Source: CAWIVH01 sp963839475 (GTDB lineage Bacteria > Acidobacteriota > UBA6911). From it: a DNA stretch of 64,000 nucleotides. This document shows positions 54,649 to 63,212 of this stretch, piece by piece. The stretch lies in NCBI GenBank assembly GCA_963839475.1, contig CAWIVH010000017.1, positions 744,001 to 808,000 of the forward strand, read 5' to 3'. The translations under genes and the position numbers were made by a program. Below the pieces are notes generated by a model. The model had not been told where the DNA came from. It worked only from the letters and a program-made list of their open reading frames with translations, and searched no databases. Each line of letters opens with the position of its first letter. Positions within the stretch are counted from its first letter, which is position 1.

Positions 54649-55495
54649 AGCCTTCCACAGAGCACATTTTGCGCAAAAATGCCAAGCCCTCGCTGGCAAG
54701 GTGATCGCCCGACGGGGCGATATCCCGCCAAATAGCCGCCGCTCTGGCGATCGCCTCATTGCCGAGCACGAAAGACTCAATCACAAGCCACCCATCGTAC
54801 CGGATCTCCCGCAGGGCGCAAAAAACGCCGTTCCAATCGACATGCCCGGTGCCCGGAGTACCACGATCGTTCTCGGAGCAGTGAACGTGCCCGAGCAGGC
54901 TGCCGGCGCGTCGAACGGCCGAAGCCGGATCCTTTTCTTCGACGTTCATGTGGAATGTGTCGAGCATGACCCGGACGCTCGGGCTGCCGATTTCCCCAGC
55001 CAAACGGATCGCATCGTCCGCGATATTGATGAAATAGGTTTCGAAGCGATTCAACGGCTCCAGGCAAAGCGACACTTCTGCGGCCTCGGCATCCCGCGCA
55101 GCTTCCCTCAATCCCTCCACGGCCCGGTCCCATTCCCACTGCATCCTGGGCCGACCTGCGAGTACACCGACGCCGGCGTACAGAGGGCCGCAAAACACGT
55201 GGCTGCCGACTGAGTGCGAAATCTCTATTCCGGCTTTAAGATAGTCGCGGGCCGAGCGACGGATGCGCGGATCGTCGCTTATCAGGTGCCGATCCGGACC
55301 GACGATCGCGCAGCAGGTCACTCCCAGCCCATGGTCTGCGGCAGCGGCGCGAATGGCTTTCGTGTTTATGTTGGCCGGTTCATCGATAAAAATCTCGATG
55401 CCGTCATATCCGAAATCGGCCGCTTTTTGAATCAGCCCCAGTGAGTCATCATTCATGGCTGATGCCCAAAGTAAAAAATTCATTCCGATCTTCAT
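54647..55495 (-). CDS. sugar 3-epimerase / hydroxypyruvate-isomerase-like TIM barrel
   Basis: 282 aa. The four metal ligands of the psicose/tagatose 3-epimerase group are visible in order: Glu in LCLEPLNRFETYFIN, Asp in VMLDTFHMNVEEKDP, His in HVHCSENDRGTPGTGHVDW and Glu in DGWLVIESFVLG. No signal peptide, so cytoplasmic. The reaction is likely epimerisation or isomerisation of a ketose. It converges on the Gfo/Idh gene across the palindrome and is divergent from the Tat-type Gfo/Idh gene. Confidence 0.88.
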   Translation of the reverse strand: MKIGMNFLLWASAMNDDSLGLIQKAADFGYDGIEIFIDEPANINTKAIRAAAADHGLGVTCCAIVGPDRHLISDDPRIRRSARDYLKAGIEISHSVGSHVFCGPLYAGVGVLAGRPRMQWEWDRAVEGLREAARDAEAAEVSLCLEPLNRFETYFINIADDAIRLAGEIGSPSVRVMLDTFHMNVEEKDPASAVRRAGSLLGHVHCSENDRGTPGTGHVDWNGVFCALREIRYDGWLVIESFVLGNEAIARAAAIWRDIAPSGDHLASEGLAFLRKMCSVEG

Positions 55496-55681
55496 AGGTG
55501 CTTTCTCCCGAACTGTCCACTGAAATGGGCCCGCATGGCTAGGAAATCAAGGCCGGCCCTATTGTAGGCTGGTTAAGGGCATGAGGGGAAGAGCAGGATG
55601 AAATCCGCGCGGTCAAGGATGATGAGAGACATTTGGGCTCTGCCCGATTATAATCGCACCCACTTTCATGAGGAGATCCCC

Positions 55682-56947
55682 GTGAGGAAAAATTCCGTTT
55701 CGCGGAGGCTTTTTCTTAAAACTGCGGTTCCGGCCGGCGCTCTTGGAACGGCACCGATGGTAATTCCCGGCTCTGTGCTCGGGAAAAACGGCGCCGTAGC
55801 GCCAAGCGACAGGATTGTTCTTGGCGGCTTAGGCATCGGCGGCCGTGGCGGGCTGGTCCTGGCCTCCATGATGAGCCAGCCCGAAGTGCAGCTTGTGGCC
55901 ATTTGCGACATACGGGCGGAGCGGCGCGATGCCATCAAGGAAAAGGCAGACGAAAAATACGGCAATAAGGACTGCGCCAAATACAGCGATATCCATGAAA
56001 TCCTGGCGCGTACGGATATCGATGCCGTTCTCATCGCCACCGGTGACCGCTGGCATACGACGGCGTCTATCCTGGCTGCCAAGGCGGGCAAGGACATTTA
56101 CTGTGAAAAACCCTGCTCGATGACCATCGCGGAAAGCCTGGCGCTGGCCGATGCCGTCCGTCGCTACGGGCGGGTTTACCAGGCGGGGACTCAGCGGCGC
56201 AACGTAGCCAACTTCATCCATGCCAACGACCTGGTGCACAGCGGCAAGCTCGGCAAACTGCATACCGTCCATGCCAACACCCTGAATCCGAAGGTAACTC
56301 ACGATTGGCTTCCGGGCCAGCCTGAACCGCCCAAGGACGTAGTGGACTGGGACGCCTGGCTGGGACCCTGCCCCTGGAGACCGTACCATCCCGATTATGT
56401 GCGGGGACGCTGGCGCGGCTATTTCGATTTCCACGGCGGCGGGATCCTCGAATGGGGATCGCACACCGTCGATCTCTGCCAGTGGGCGAACAAGGCCGAC
56501 AAGACGGCTCCTGTGGAATACCAGCCTCAGGAAAACGATGTAATCTGCCGCTACGCCAACGGAGTCAAGATGGTGATGCGCGAAGCCGGCTGGCAGAAGG
56601 ACTTGGGGACATGCTGCGTTCGCTTCGAAGGCGACGCCGGCTGGATAGAGACGGGGGATTTTGCCAGGATGAACCTGTCCGATAACTTGAAGGACCAGCA
56701 CAAAACTTTCACCGAACGCGGGACAGATCCGGGCAATCATGTCCGTGATTTCCTCAACTGCGTCAAGTCCCGGGCTTTGCCCCGATCCAATGCCGAGGCG
56801 ACAAGCCAAAGTCATATCGCCTGTCATGCGGCGTACATCGCGTGGCAACTCGGCCGCACCCTGAGGTACGACCCGGCAAAAAATGAATTCATCGGCGACG
56901 CGGAGGCGAACCGGATGCGCTCGCGGGCGATACGCGAGCCCTGGTAA
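55682..56947 (+). CDS. Tat-exported Gfo/Idh/MocA oxidoreductase
   Basis: 421 aa from a GTG at 55682, chosen because GAGGAG is 6 bp upstream and the protein then begins with a clean Tat signal (SVSRRLFLKTAVPAGALG). An ATG upstream at 55598 would bury it. The Rossmann start is VLGGLGIGGRGGLVLA; the EKP motif is DIYCEKPCSMTIAESLALAD; YQAGTQRRNVANFIHANDLV and GGGILEWGSHTVDLCQWA follow. It should act in the periplasm on a free or glycosidic sugar. The HEAT-repeat gene follows by 83 bp. Confidence 0.9.
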   Translation: MRKNSVSRRLFLKTAVPAGALGTAPMVIPGSVLGKNGAVAPSDRIVLGGLGIGGRGGLVLASMMSQPEVQLVAICDIRAERRDAIKEKADEKYGNKDCAKYSDIHEILARTDIDAVLIATGDRWHTTASILAAKAGKDIYCEKPCSMTIAESLALADAVRRYGRVYQAGTQRRNVANFIHANDLVHSGKLGKLHTVHANTLNPKVTHDWLPGQPEPPKDVVDWDAWLGPCPWRPYHPDYVRGRWRGYFDFHGGGILEWGSHTVDLCQWANKADKTAPVEYQPQENDVICRYANGVKMVMREAGWQKDLGTCCVRFEGDAGWIETGDFARMNLSDNLKDQHKTFTERGTDPGNHVRDFLNCVKSRALPRSNAEATSQSHIACHAAYIAWQLGRTLRYDPAKNEFIGDAEANRMRSRAIREPW

Positions 56948-57030
56948 TATCAGCAGCCGGCAGCGCCTTCGCCGATGGCGGAAGGCCATGGGAAAGGCGC
57001 CGCCGGTTTTCATTTCAAGTGGAGTTGACG

Positions 57031-57669
57031 ATGCTTCCAGCAACAGGATTCCAATCCATTCAGGCACAGGAAAAAGGCGATGACGTCATGGCCTTGGGCC
57101 AATCCAAGCTCATCGAAATACTCAACAATCCCGATTCAAGCGGGTTTGCGCGGGCCAAGGCCTGTCAGCGCCTGGCTGTAATCGGAACCAAGGATGCCGT
57201 GCAGGCTCTCGGGAAAATGCTGCTGGATCCACAATTCGCGCATTATGCCCGATTCGGCCTGGAGCCGATAGAAGATCCGTCGGTGGACGACACCCTGCGC
57301 CAGGCCCTGGGAAAAACGACCGGGAAATTGAGGGTCGGAATCATCCGCTCCATTGGGTTTCGCAAGGACGCCGGCGCCGTCGCAGTGCTTTCCAACCTGA
57401 TGGATGCTTCCGATACCGAAGCAGCCGCGGCCGCCGCCGAAGCCCTGGGGCGAATCGGCGGCGTAGCTGCCGCCAAAGAGCTGAAGCGAGTCTTGGAGCG
57501 CACAAAAAAGGTGGCCGGCGCCTGCCTGGAATGCGCGGAAGGTCTCTTATCGCGAGGCGACAAGGAACCCGCCCGGGCGATGTTTGATGCACTCTTGCTC
57601 CGCCCCGATCTCCCGGCCTTCTTGCGGGAAGCCGCCGCACACGGCAGGAAGGCAAGTGAGCGGCCCTAA
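57031..57669 (+). CDS. HEAT-repeat protein
   Basis: 212 aa from the ATG at 57031 with GGAG 6 bp upstream. At least three HEAT-like units are visible (ARAKACQRLAVIGTKDAVQA; RVGIIRSIGFRKDAGAVAVL; AAAAAEALGRIGGVAAAKEL). No signal peptide is seen, although related proteins in sugar-catabolic loci are often parts of larger exported proteins. It is probably a scaffold or binding protein; function unknown. It lies between the Tat-type Gfo/Idh gene and the convergent DUF1080 gene. Confidence 0.78.
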   Translation: MLPATGFQSIQAQEKGDDVMALGQSKLIEILNNPDSSGFARAKACQRLAVIGTKDAVQALGKMLLDPQFAHYARFGLEPIEDPSVDDTLRQALGKTTGKLRVGIIRSIGFRKDAGAVAVLSNLMDASDTEAAAAAAEALGRIGGVAAAKELKRVLERTKKVAGACLECAEGLLSRGDKEPARAMFDALLLRPDLPAFLREAAAHGRKASERP

Positions 57670-57688
57670 GCCGAACCACGATCCCGCC

Positions 57689-57716
57689 AAAACCTCCAAG
57701 GCGAAAATGAGGTTTT
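57689..57716. terminator. hairpin between the HEAT and DUF1080 genes
   Basis: AAAACCTC (57689-57696) pairs with GAGGTTTT (57709-57716) across 12 nt, then TAGG on the plus strand. It lies in the 56-bp gap between convergent genes and may stop both. The stem is AT-rich on the outside. Confidence 0.45.
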
Positions 57717-57725
57717 TAGGGCAAT

Positions 57726-58328
57726 CTATTTCAGTTCCTTGATACGGATGTTACGGAAGCTCACCTGCATGGGCGGCCCCTTGTGCAGCTGGAATGCAAG
57801 GATCCCCTCGAGCTTTACGGAATCCTTCAGCTCCGCCGTCACCATTCCATTCAGAGTGATGCGGATATCTTCCCCTTTGCAGTAGATCTCGATATCGTTC
57901 CAGTCGTCGGCTTTCACGACCTTCTCAGCCTTGCCTTTCCAGCCGTTCACCATGACTCCGCGCTTGCCCAGTTCCTCATAGATTCCGCCCCACCAATTCC
58001 CTTCGGCCATATCCGCCTGGTAGCCTCGGCATACCCAGTTCGGAAGCGCCTCGCTCCGGAACTGAATCCCGCTGTTGTGATTCCGCAGCTTCACCTGGGC
58101 TCGGAATACAAAATCACCGAACTGCTTTTCCCGGTAGATCAGGAAGGTGTTGTTTTCAATGGTGACACCTTCGGTCGACCCGACGATCGCGCCGTCCTTT
58201 ACAGACCAGAGGCGCGGATCACCGTCCCAGCCCTTGAGTGTTTTGCCGTCGAATATCGGCAGAAAACCGGGCTCGTCGGCCGCCATCAGCGGCGCTAGCA
58301 TCATGGCCAGACATAAGAGAATTCGCAT
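57726..58328 (-). CDS. exported DUF1080 (3-keto-disaccharide hydrolase-type) protein
   Basis: 200 aa from the ATG at 58328 (AAAAGGAG about 10 bp upstream; frame open to 58364). A signal peptide is at about 1-17 (RILLCLAMMLAPLMAADEP). DUF1080 motifs are FLPIFDGKTLKGWDGDPRLW, DFVFRAQVKLRNHNSGIQFR, GYQADMAEGNWWGGIYEELG and DWNDIEIYCKGEDIRITLNG. Members of this family have been shown to cleave or act on 3-keto-glycosides, which a Gfo/Idh enzyme would make. It is probably periplasmic, like the Tat-type Gfo/Idh next door. Confidence 0.88.
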   Translation of the reverse strand: MRILLCLAMMLAPLMAADEPGFLPIFDGKTLKGWDGDPRLWSVKDGAIVGSTEGVTIENNTFLIYREKQFGDFVFRAQVKLRNHNSGIQFRSEALPNWVCRGYQADMAEGNWWGGIYEELGKRGVMVNGWKGKAEKVVKADDWNDIEIYCKGEDIRITLNGMVTAELKDSVKLEGILAFQLHKGPPMQVSFRNIRIKELK

Positions 58329-58335
58329 AGGTGGT

Positions 58336-59340
58336 TCACTCCTTTTTGAGAAATGGATCGACATTGTCGGCAGTCACCAGCCGGAAAGGGATGAATAGCT
58401 GCTTTTCGTATTTCTCGCCCTTCACAATCCTGATCGCGGTTTCCACGGCGGCGCTTCCCTGCCCCGCGGCATCCTGAAAGACCGTGGCATCCAGCCTGCC
58501 GGCCTTGACGGCCTGGAGGGCGTCGGCAATCGCATCCACGCTGGTCACCACCACCTTATTTTTAATCCCTGCCTGCTCCAGTGCAACCAGGGCGCCCATG
58601 CCCATTTCATCGTTCTGGGCAAATACGGCCTGGATCCGGTTCCCATAAGATTGGATCCAGTTTTCCATGAGCGTTATGGCCCGGGCACGGTCCCATTCCG
58701 CCGTCTGGTCTGCGATCAGTTTGAGGCCGGGATAGCGCGACAGAACCTCACGGGCTCCCTGGGCCCGCTTGATCTGCGCGGCCTGCCCCATAAACCCATG
58801 CATCATGACGAGGTTTCCTTTTCCTTCAAGCCTTTTTGCGATGTACTCCATCGCAAGGCGTGCCGACTCTTCATCGCGCGAACCTACAAACGCCGTAGGT
58901 TCCGATCGGGTTTCGGAATTCACATTTACTATCGGGATTCCGGCCGCCCTGGCCTTGTCCACCGCCGGAGAACTGGCTTCCAGCTCGCAGGGATTGAGAA
59001 TGACAGCATCGACTTTCAAGGAAATAAAACTCTCGACCTGCTGAATCTGGCGTTCGGGACTGCGCTGCGCGTCAGTCACCATCAATTGAACATTCAACTC
59101 AGCCGCCTTCGAGGTCATGGCCCGGTTCAGCATTACAATGAATTCATTGGAGAGGTTCAGAAGCGAAACGCCGACGACGTATGGCTTGGGTCGCGGCCCG
59201 TTCGTCTCGCGGCGCTGGGGGGCGCTGCACCCGGATACCAAAATCAACACGGAAGCACAGAGGAAACGGAAACACAGGAAAATTCTGCCCGGATATTGCC
59301 AACGGAATCGGGCTCCTGCCTGTTCAAGATTTTTAGGCAT
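58336..59340 (-). CDS. ribose-type ABC transporter sugar-binding lipoprotein
   Basis: 334 aa from the ATG at 59340 (GGAG 8 bp upstream), overlapping the permease by 8 bp. The signal peptide ends in a lipobox (ILVSGC). The rest is a periplasmic-binding fold of the RbsB/XylF group: YVVGVSLLNLSNEFIVMLNR, VDAVILNPCELEASSP, VFAQNDEMGMGALVALEQAG and GRLDATVFQDAAGQG. It binds a pentose, hexose or related sugar. The hydrophobic core of the signal peptide is encoded by a run of repeated short words (see the repeat entry). Confidence 0.9.
   Translation of the reverse strand: MPKNLEQAGARFRWQYPGRIFLCFRFLCASVLILVSGCSAPQRRETNGPRPKPYVVGVSLLNLSNEFIVMLNRAMTSKAAELNVQLMVTDAQRSPERQIQQVESFISLKVDAVILNPCELEASSPAVDKARAAGIPIVNVNSETRSEPTAFVGSRDEESARLAMEYIAKRLEGKGNLVMMHGFMGQAAQIKRAQGAREVLSRYPGLKLIADQTAEWDRARAITLMENWIQSYGNRIQAVFAQNDEMGMGALVALEQAGIKNKVVVTSVDAIADALQAVKAGRLDATVFQDAAGQGSAAVETAIRIVKGEKYEKQLFIPFRLVTADNVDPFLKKE
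59246..59284 (-). repeat. word array (TTTCC/CTGTG) inside the lipoprotein signal sequence
   Basis: On the minus strand, variants of TTTCC, CTCTGTG and CTTCCGTG follow one another for about 39 bp. In the gene's frame they encode IFLCFRFLCASVLI, exactly the hydrophobic core before the lipobox. The same type of array elsewhere is non-coding, so this may be a recruited repeat. Confidence 0.6.
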
Positions 59341-60313
59341 CTTTGTGGCTCCGGTCCATGCAGACTGCACCGACGATAATGGCTCCTTTTACGATCTGCT
59401 GGTAGTAGGAAGAAACGTTCAAAAGGTCCAGCCCGTTATTGATCACGCCCATCAGCAGAGCCCCCTGAAGGGTTCCCGCCACGCCGCCGACGCCTCCCGA
59501 CAGGCTGGTTCCGCCGATCACTACCGCAGCTATGGCATCAAGCTCATAGGCCACGCCGGCATTGGGTTGGCCGGTGGTAATGCGTGAAGCAAGCACCACT
59601 CCGGCCAGGCCGGCCATTGCGCCGGATACCGCGTAGGCAAAGGCCTTCACTGCTCCCAGCCGAATCCCCGCAGCACGTGCCGCATTTTCATTGCCTCCCA
59701 CCGCATAGATATGACGACCTAGGATCGTGTTGGCCAGGACCATGTAGGAAAGAAAACTTATGGCCACAAGTATGACGACGGGAATCGGGATGCCCAGCCA
59801 ATGGCCTGCGCTGATGCCGGTGAAGGATGTGCTAAGGTTTGAAACTGGTTTGCCGCCGCTCAGCACCAGCGCCAGGCCCCGCGCAGCGGTCATCATCCCG
59901 AGCGTGGCAATGAAAGGAGCGATCCTTCCCCAGGCTACCAGAAGGCCGTTGATGATTCCGCCCAACATGCCGGTCGCGATGCCCATAAAAACCGGTACGA
60001 TCAGGGGGTACTCTCCAGGGTGGGCGAAAAATGCCGCCACGACACCCGTGAGCGCCACCATGGAACCAAGTGAGAGATCGACTCCACCGGTCAGGAGGAC
60101 ATACGTCACCCCCACGGCAAGGATCCCGTTGATGGAGATCTGCCGGATGACGATGATCCAGTTTTGGAGCGTGAGGAAATTTGGATTTGCCCAACTGAGA
60201 AGTACACACAGGATGGCCAGTGCGGCCATGAGCCCGTAGCGAGCGATCCAGGACCTCACTTCGCCGGCCATCAGCCATCCACGGGCCAAGCAGTCATTCT
60301 CCTGTCGGGGCAT
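59333..60313 (-). CDS. ribose-type ABC transporter permease
   Basis: 326 aa; GGGAG 6 bp before the ATG at 60313, which lies inside the end of the ATPase gene. About nine or ten membrane helices. Family signatures: ILAVGVTYVLLTGGVDLSLG, GIINGLLVAWGRIAPFIATL, YAVGGNENAARAAGIRLGAV (the EAA-like loop) and LDAIAAVVIGGTSLSGGVGG. It forms the channel with the ATPase at 60294 and the binding protein downstream. Confidence 0.93.
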   Translation of the reverse strand: MPRQENDCLARGWLMAGEVRSWIARYGLMAALAILCVLLSWANPNFLTLQNWIIVIRQISINGILAVGVTYVLLTGGVDLSLGSMVALTGVVAAFFAHPGEYPLIVPVFMGIATGMLGGIINGLLVAWGRIAPFIATLGMMTAARGLALVLSGGKPVSNLSTSFTGISAGHWLGIPIPVVILVAISFLSYMVLANTILGRHIYAVGGNENAARAAGIRLGAVKAFAYAVSGAMAGLAGVVLASRITTGQPNAGVAYELDAIAAVVIGGTSLSGGVGGVAGTLQGALLMGVINNGLDLLNVSSYYQQIVKGAIIVGAVCMDRSHKDA

Positions 60314-61841
60314 TTGATCTCCCGTGTTGTCGGCCGCCCAGTGCGAACTTCATAATTGACTCCTGCGTGGTCTTGCGGGGATCCAGATCCGCCGTGATCC
60401 GCCCGCCGCTCATAACCAGAAGCCTTGTGCTCAAAGCAAAAAGCTCGGGAAGCTCCGAAGAAATCATAATCACCGCCATTCCCGCACGCGCCAGATCGCG
60501 AATGATGGCATAGATTTCCTCTCGCGCCCCGACGTCGACACCACGGGTCGGCTCATCCAGGATCAATACTTCGGGATCGGACAAAAGCGCTTTGGCAATG
60601 ACGACCTTCTGCTGATTACCCCCGCTCAGCAACGATACGCGCTGGTCCCGGTCTCTTGTCCGAATGGAAAAGGCACGGATCCGGTCATCAGCAATACGGT
60701 TTTCCACACGCCGGTCGATCCAGAAATTGCGGCATCCTCTCCCCCGGCCGGACAAAGTGAGATTGTGCTTCAAGGACATCGTCGTGACCAAGCCAAATTC
60801 TTTTCGATCCTCGCTGACCATTGCCATGCCGCACGCGATCGCATCCCGCGGATTTCGAATGCGCCGAAGCCGCCTTTGAACTTCAATCGCCCCCCGTTCC
60901 GCGGGGACCAGTCCGTAAATGGCGTTGGCGAGATCCGTGCGCCCGGCCCCCACCAGTCCTGCGATACCGAGAATCTCGCCGCGACATACTTCGAAATTCA
61001 CATCCTGGAACCTGCCCGCCCGGCCAAGGCCGCGCACGCGCAAGACAACCTCTCCTTTCACAGCGGCAGGGATTGGGGCTGGCGTCAAATCACGACCCAC
61101 CATCAACCTTATCAGCTCGCTCGGGCTCGACTTGCCTACCGCCAGGGAAGCAACCTGTTTTCCATCCCGAAGGACGGTCACCCGGTCGGCTATGTCGAAG
61201 ACTTCCTCCATTCTGTGAGAAATGTAGAGGACCGCCACTCCCTGCCGCTTGAGATCGCGAACTATTTCGAACAATGCATGGACTTCGCTTCCCGAAATGG
61301 CCGAAGTCGGCTCATCCATAATAATCAATTCGGCTCGGTGAATCAGCGCTTTCGCAATCTCCACCATCTGCATCTCGGCCACCCGCAGCTCGTTCATTTT
61401 TGCATGGGGCGAAATCCCTGCGCCGAGCCGTTCGAGCAGCACTCTTGCTTCGCGCTGCATGAGGCGTTTTTTTAGCCAACCTGTCCCGGCCAGAGTCAAC
61501 TCACGGCCCATGAATACATTTTCAGTCACTGTGAGGTTGGGAAAAGGAAGCAGCTCCTGGGGAATCATCGCGACACCCTGACGCAACGCATGGTGCGGGC
61601 TCCGGAACCGCACGGGGCAACCTTTGAAGAGAATCTCGCCCTCATCGGGCAGGATGTGGCCTGCCAGAATCTTCATCAAGGTCGATTTGCCGGCTCCGTT
61701 TTCTCCCATGATCGCTTGAACAGATCCCCGCTCAACTTCGAGGTGGATCGCCGAAAGGGCTTGCACCCCGGGAAAAGATTTGCTCAGGTTCGTCACCCGC
61801 AGAAGGGAATCTGCTGCCGTCGAAACCACGCCGATCTCCAT
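60294..61841 (-). CDS. ribose-type ABC transporter ATP-binding protein
   Basis: 515 aa from the ATG at 61841; the frame is open to 62333 but those 164 extra residues are not ABC-like. It has two nucleotide-binding halves, as in RbsA/MglA. The first has Walker A GENGAGKSTLMKILAG, an ELRVAEMQMVEIAKAL signature region and LIIMDEPTSAI. The second has the degenerate GLVGAGRTDLANAIYG, LSGGNQQKVVIAKALL and VLILDEPTRGVDVGA. It powers sugar uptake. The operon ATPase-permease-binding protein is complete. Confidence 0.94.
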   Translation of the reverse strand: MEIGVVSTAADSLLRVTNLSKSFPGVQALSAIHLEVERGSVQAIMGENGAGKSTLMKILAGHILPDEGEILFKGCPVRFRSPHHALRQGVAMIPQELLPFPNLTVTENVFMGRELTLAGTGWLKKRLMQREARVLLERLGAGISPHAKMNELRVAEMQMVEIAKALIHRAELIIMDEPTSAISGSEVHALFEIVRDLKRQGVAVLYISHRMEEVFDIADRVTVLRDGKQVASLAVGKSSPSELIRLMVGRDLTPAPIPAAVKGEVVLRVRGLGRAGRFQDVNFEVCRGEILGIAGLVGAGRTDLANAIYGLVPAERGAIEVQRRLRRIRNPRDAIACGMAMVSEDRKEFGLVTTMSLKHNLTLSGRGRGCRNFWIDRRVENRIADDRIRAFSIRTRDRDQRVSLLSGGNQQKVVIAKALLSDPEVLILDEPTRGVDVGAREEIYAIIRDLARAGMAVIMISSELPELFALSTRLLVMSGGRITADLDPRKTTQESIMKFALGGRQHGRSNAPTGE

Positions 61842-62208
61842 ACCCGCAACCGCAAGGTCCTCGAAGAGCTTAAAGAGTCTAATGCCACTTGAGGTCTTTG
61901 CGGGTTTTGCTGTCCGATTGATTTTGAGTCTTCGTGCAAGCATAGGCAAAACAACCGCAAAATCACAAGGAAAAGCTCCAACCCTGCTCCGGGACGGACT
62001 CGAATGGGCAGCTCTGAAAGTTAAATCGCTTGCCCTCTGCCAACCGGAAGGATCACAATATGTTTGAACAGCAGTCCTGTAAATGCCACAGGGAGATTGG
62101 CTCCTGTAAACCAACCTGGAGGCGGGCCAGGGCCGCTCGGCAGCCCCGCTCCGGATATTGACAGAGTTCTGTATCTCCTGGAATGAAGCTCTCCCGCAAG
62201 GAGGCATC
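61842..62208. other. 367-bp divergent gap upstream of the sugar transporter
   Basis: It holds the palindrome described separately next to the ATPase start. A perfect TTGACA (62158-62163) points toward the + gene at 62209 but has no -10 at 16-18 bp, so I do not call it a promoter. The rest shows no clear operator. A regulator for this transporter is not encoded nearby. Confidence 0.4.
61849..61906. repeat. imperfect palindrome (GCAAGGTCCTC / GAGGTCTTTGC words)
   Basis: AACCGCAAGGTCCTCGAAG (61849-61866 region) is nearly the reverse complement of CTTGAGGTCTTTGCGGGTT (61888-61906). The ~21-bp middle forms the loop. Its words match those of the terminator at 30946-30987. It lies in the leader of the transporter operon. 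Confidence 0.5.
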
Positions 62209-63081
62209 ATGCATTCCAGCGAGCATAGGGACCTATCCAGAAGGAGTTTTCTACAGTATGGCGTCGCGTGCATGGCACGCCCCTGGATACCGTCATGCCA
62301 GACCATATCCGCACAGGAACGGCTTCGCTCCATGCCCCGAATCCCAATAGGCCTGCAGCTTTACTCCGTTCGGAAAGAATGCGCCATCGATCTTTTTGGC
62401 ACCATCGCCGCGATAGCCGAAATCGGATACCAGGGGGTCGAGTTTTCCGGCTTTTATGACCTGGATGCAGCGGAATGGCAGGAAATGCTGGCTTCCAACG
62501 GCCTTGCTTGCTGCGGTGCCCATGTTGAACTGGCCGGTTTACTCGGCGAAAGCCTTAGAGGAACCATTCAATTCCACAGGACACTGGGAAACAGGTTTCT
62601 TATCGTGCCAAGCTTGCCGCGCGAGCGAATCCTTACGCACCAGGCCTGGCAGGAAACCGCCCGCCTTTTTGATACACTATCGGATGAGTTGCGGCCTTTC
62701 GGTATCCGGGTGGGGTACCACAACCACACTTCGGAATTCAGGGTGATGGACGAAGATTCGCCATGGGACACCTTTTTTGCCGGCACCTATCCGGAGGTGG
62801 TGATGCAGCTGGACATTGGTAACGCGCTGGCGGGCGGCGTCGACCCCATTGCCTTGCTTAAGCGTTATCCGGGAAGGGCAGCGACTGTCCATATCAAGGA
62901 GTACTCGAAGAACAATCCCAGAGCCCTCATTGGCGAAGGCGATGTAAACTGGGAGGCAGTCTTTGAACTCCTCAGTAACGGCGGAACCGAATGGGGTATC
63001 GTCGAATACGAATACGCGGGAACGCCGTCGTTGGATAGCGCGGCGCGCTGCCTGGATTATCTGCGCCGAATGGGATGGTAG
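62209..63081 (+). CDS. Tat-exported sugar isomerase/epimerase (TIM barrel)
   Basis: 290 aa from the ATG at 62209 with AAGGAGG 4-5 bp upstream (frame open to 62158). HRDLSRRSFLQYGVACMA is a Tat-type signal. The barrel has IGLQLYSVRKECAIDLFGTI, EIGYQGVEFSGFYDLD, GYHNHTSEFRVMD, VMQLDIGNALAGGVDP, HIKEYSKNNPRALIGEGDVN and VEYEYAGTPSLDSA, which matches the sugar phosphate isomerase/epimerase family with Glu, Asp and His ligands. An exported member with non-phosphorylated substrate is likely. It lies upstream of the exported MBL hydrolase. Confidence 0.85.
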   Translation: MHSSEHRDLSRRSFLQYGVACMARPWIPSCQTISAQERLRSMPRIPIGLQLYSVRKECAIDLFGTIAAIAEIGYQGVEFSGFYDLDAAEWQEMLASNGLACCGAHVELAGLLGESLRGTIQFHRTLGNRFLIVPSLPRERILTHQAWQETARLFDTLSDELRPFGIRVGYHNHTSEFRVMDEDSPWDTFFAGTYPEVVMQLDIGNALAGGVDPIALLKRYPGRAATVHIKEYSKNNPRALIGEGDVNWEAVFELLSNGGTEWGIVEYEYAGTPSLDSAARCLDYLRRMGW

Positions 63082-63212
63082 TCCGCCTTACGTCCGATGG
63101 TATATTTCCGCATAGCTGCTCGGGCCGGGATACAGAAACAAATGAGGCGTTCCGCCCGTTGAATCTCCCCGGCGAATGGAGTCATTTCTCCCTCTGAGGC
63201 CAAAGAGAATGC

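Noticed and set aside
55829..57067. 412-codon open frame on the minus strand
   Set aside because: It is antisense to the Tat-type Gfo/Idh gene; composition follows the opposite strand's third positions.
62158..62186. TTGACA-based promoter for the Tat epimerase
   Set aside because: The -35 is perfect but no acceptable -10 exists at the right distance.
61842..62333. 164-residue N-terminal extension of the ABC ATPase
   Set aside because: The extra residues show no ABC similarity and run across a palindrome and a divergent gene start; the ATG at 61841 gives the normal RbsA length.
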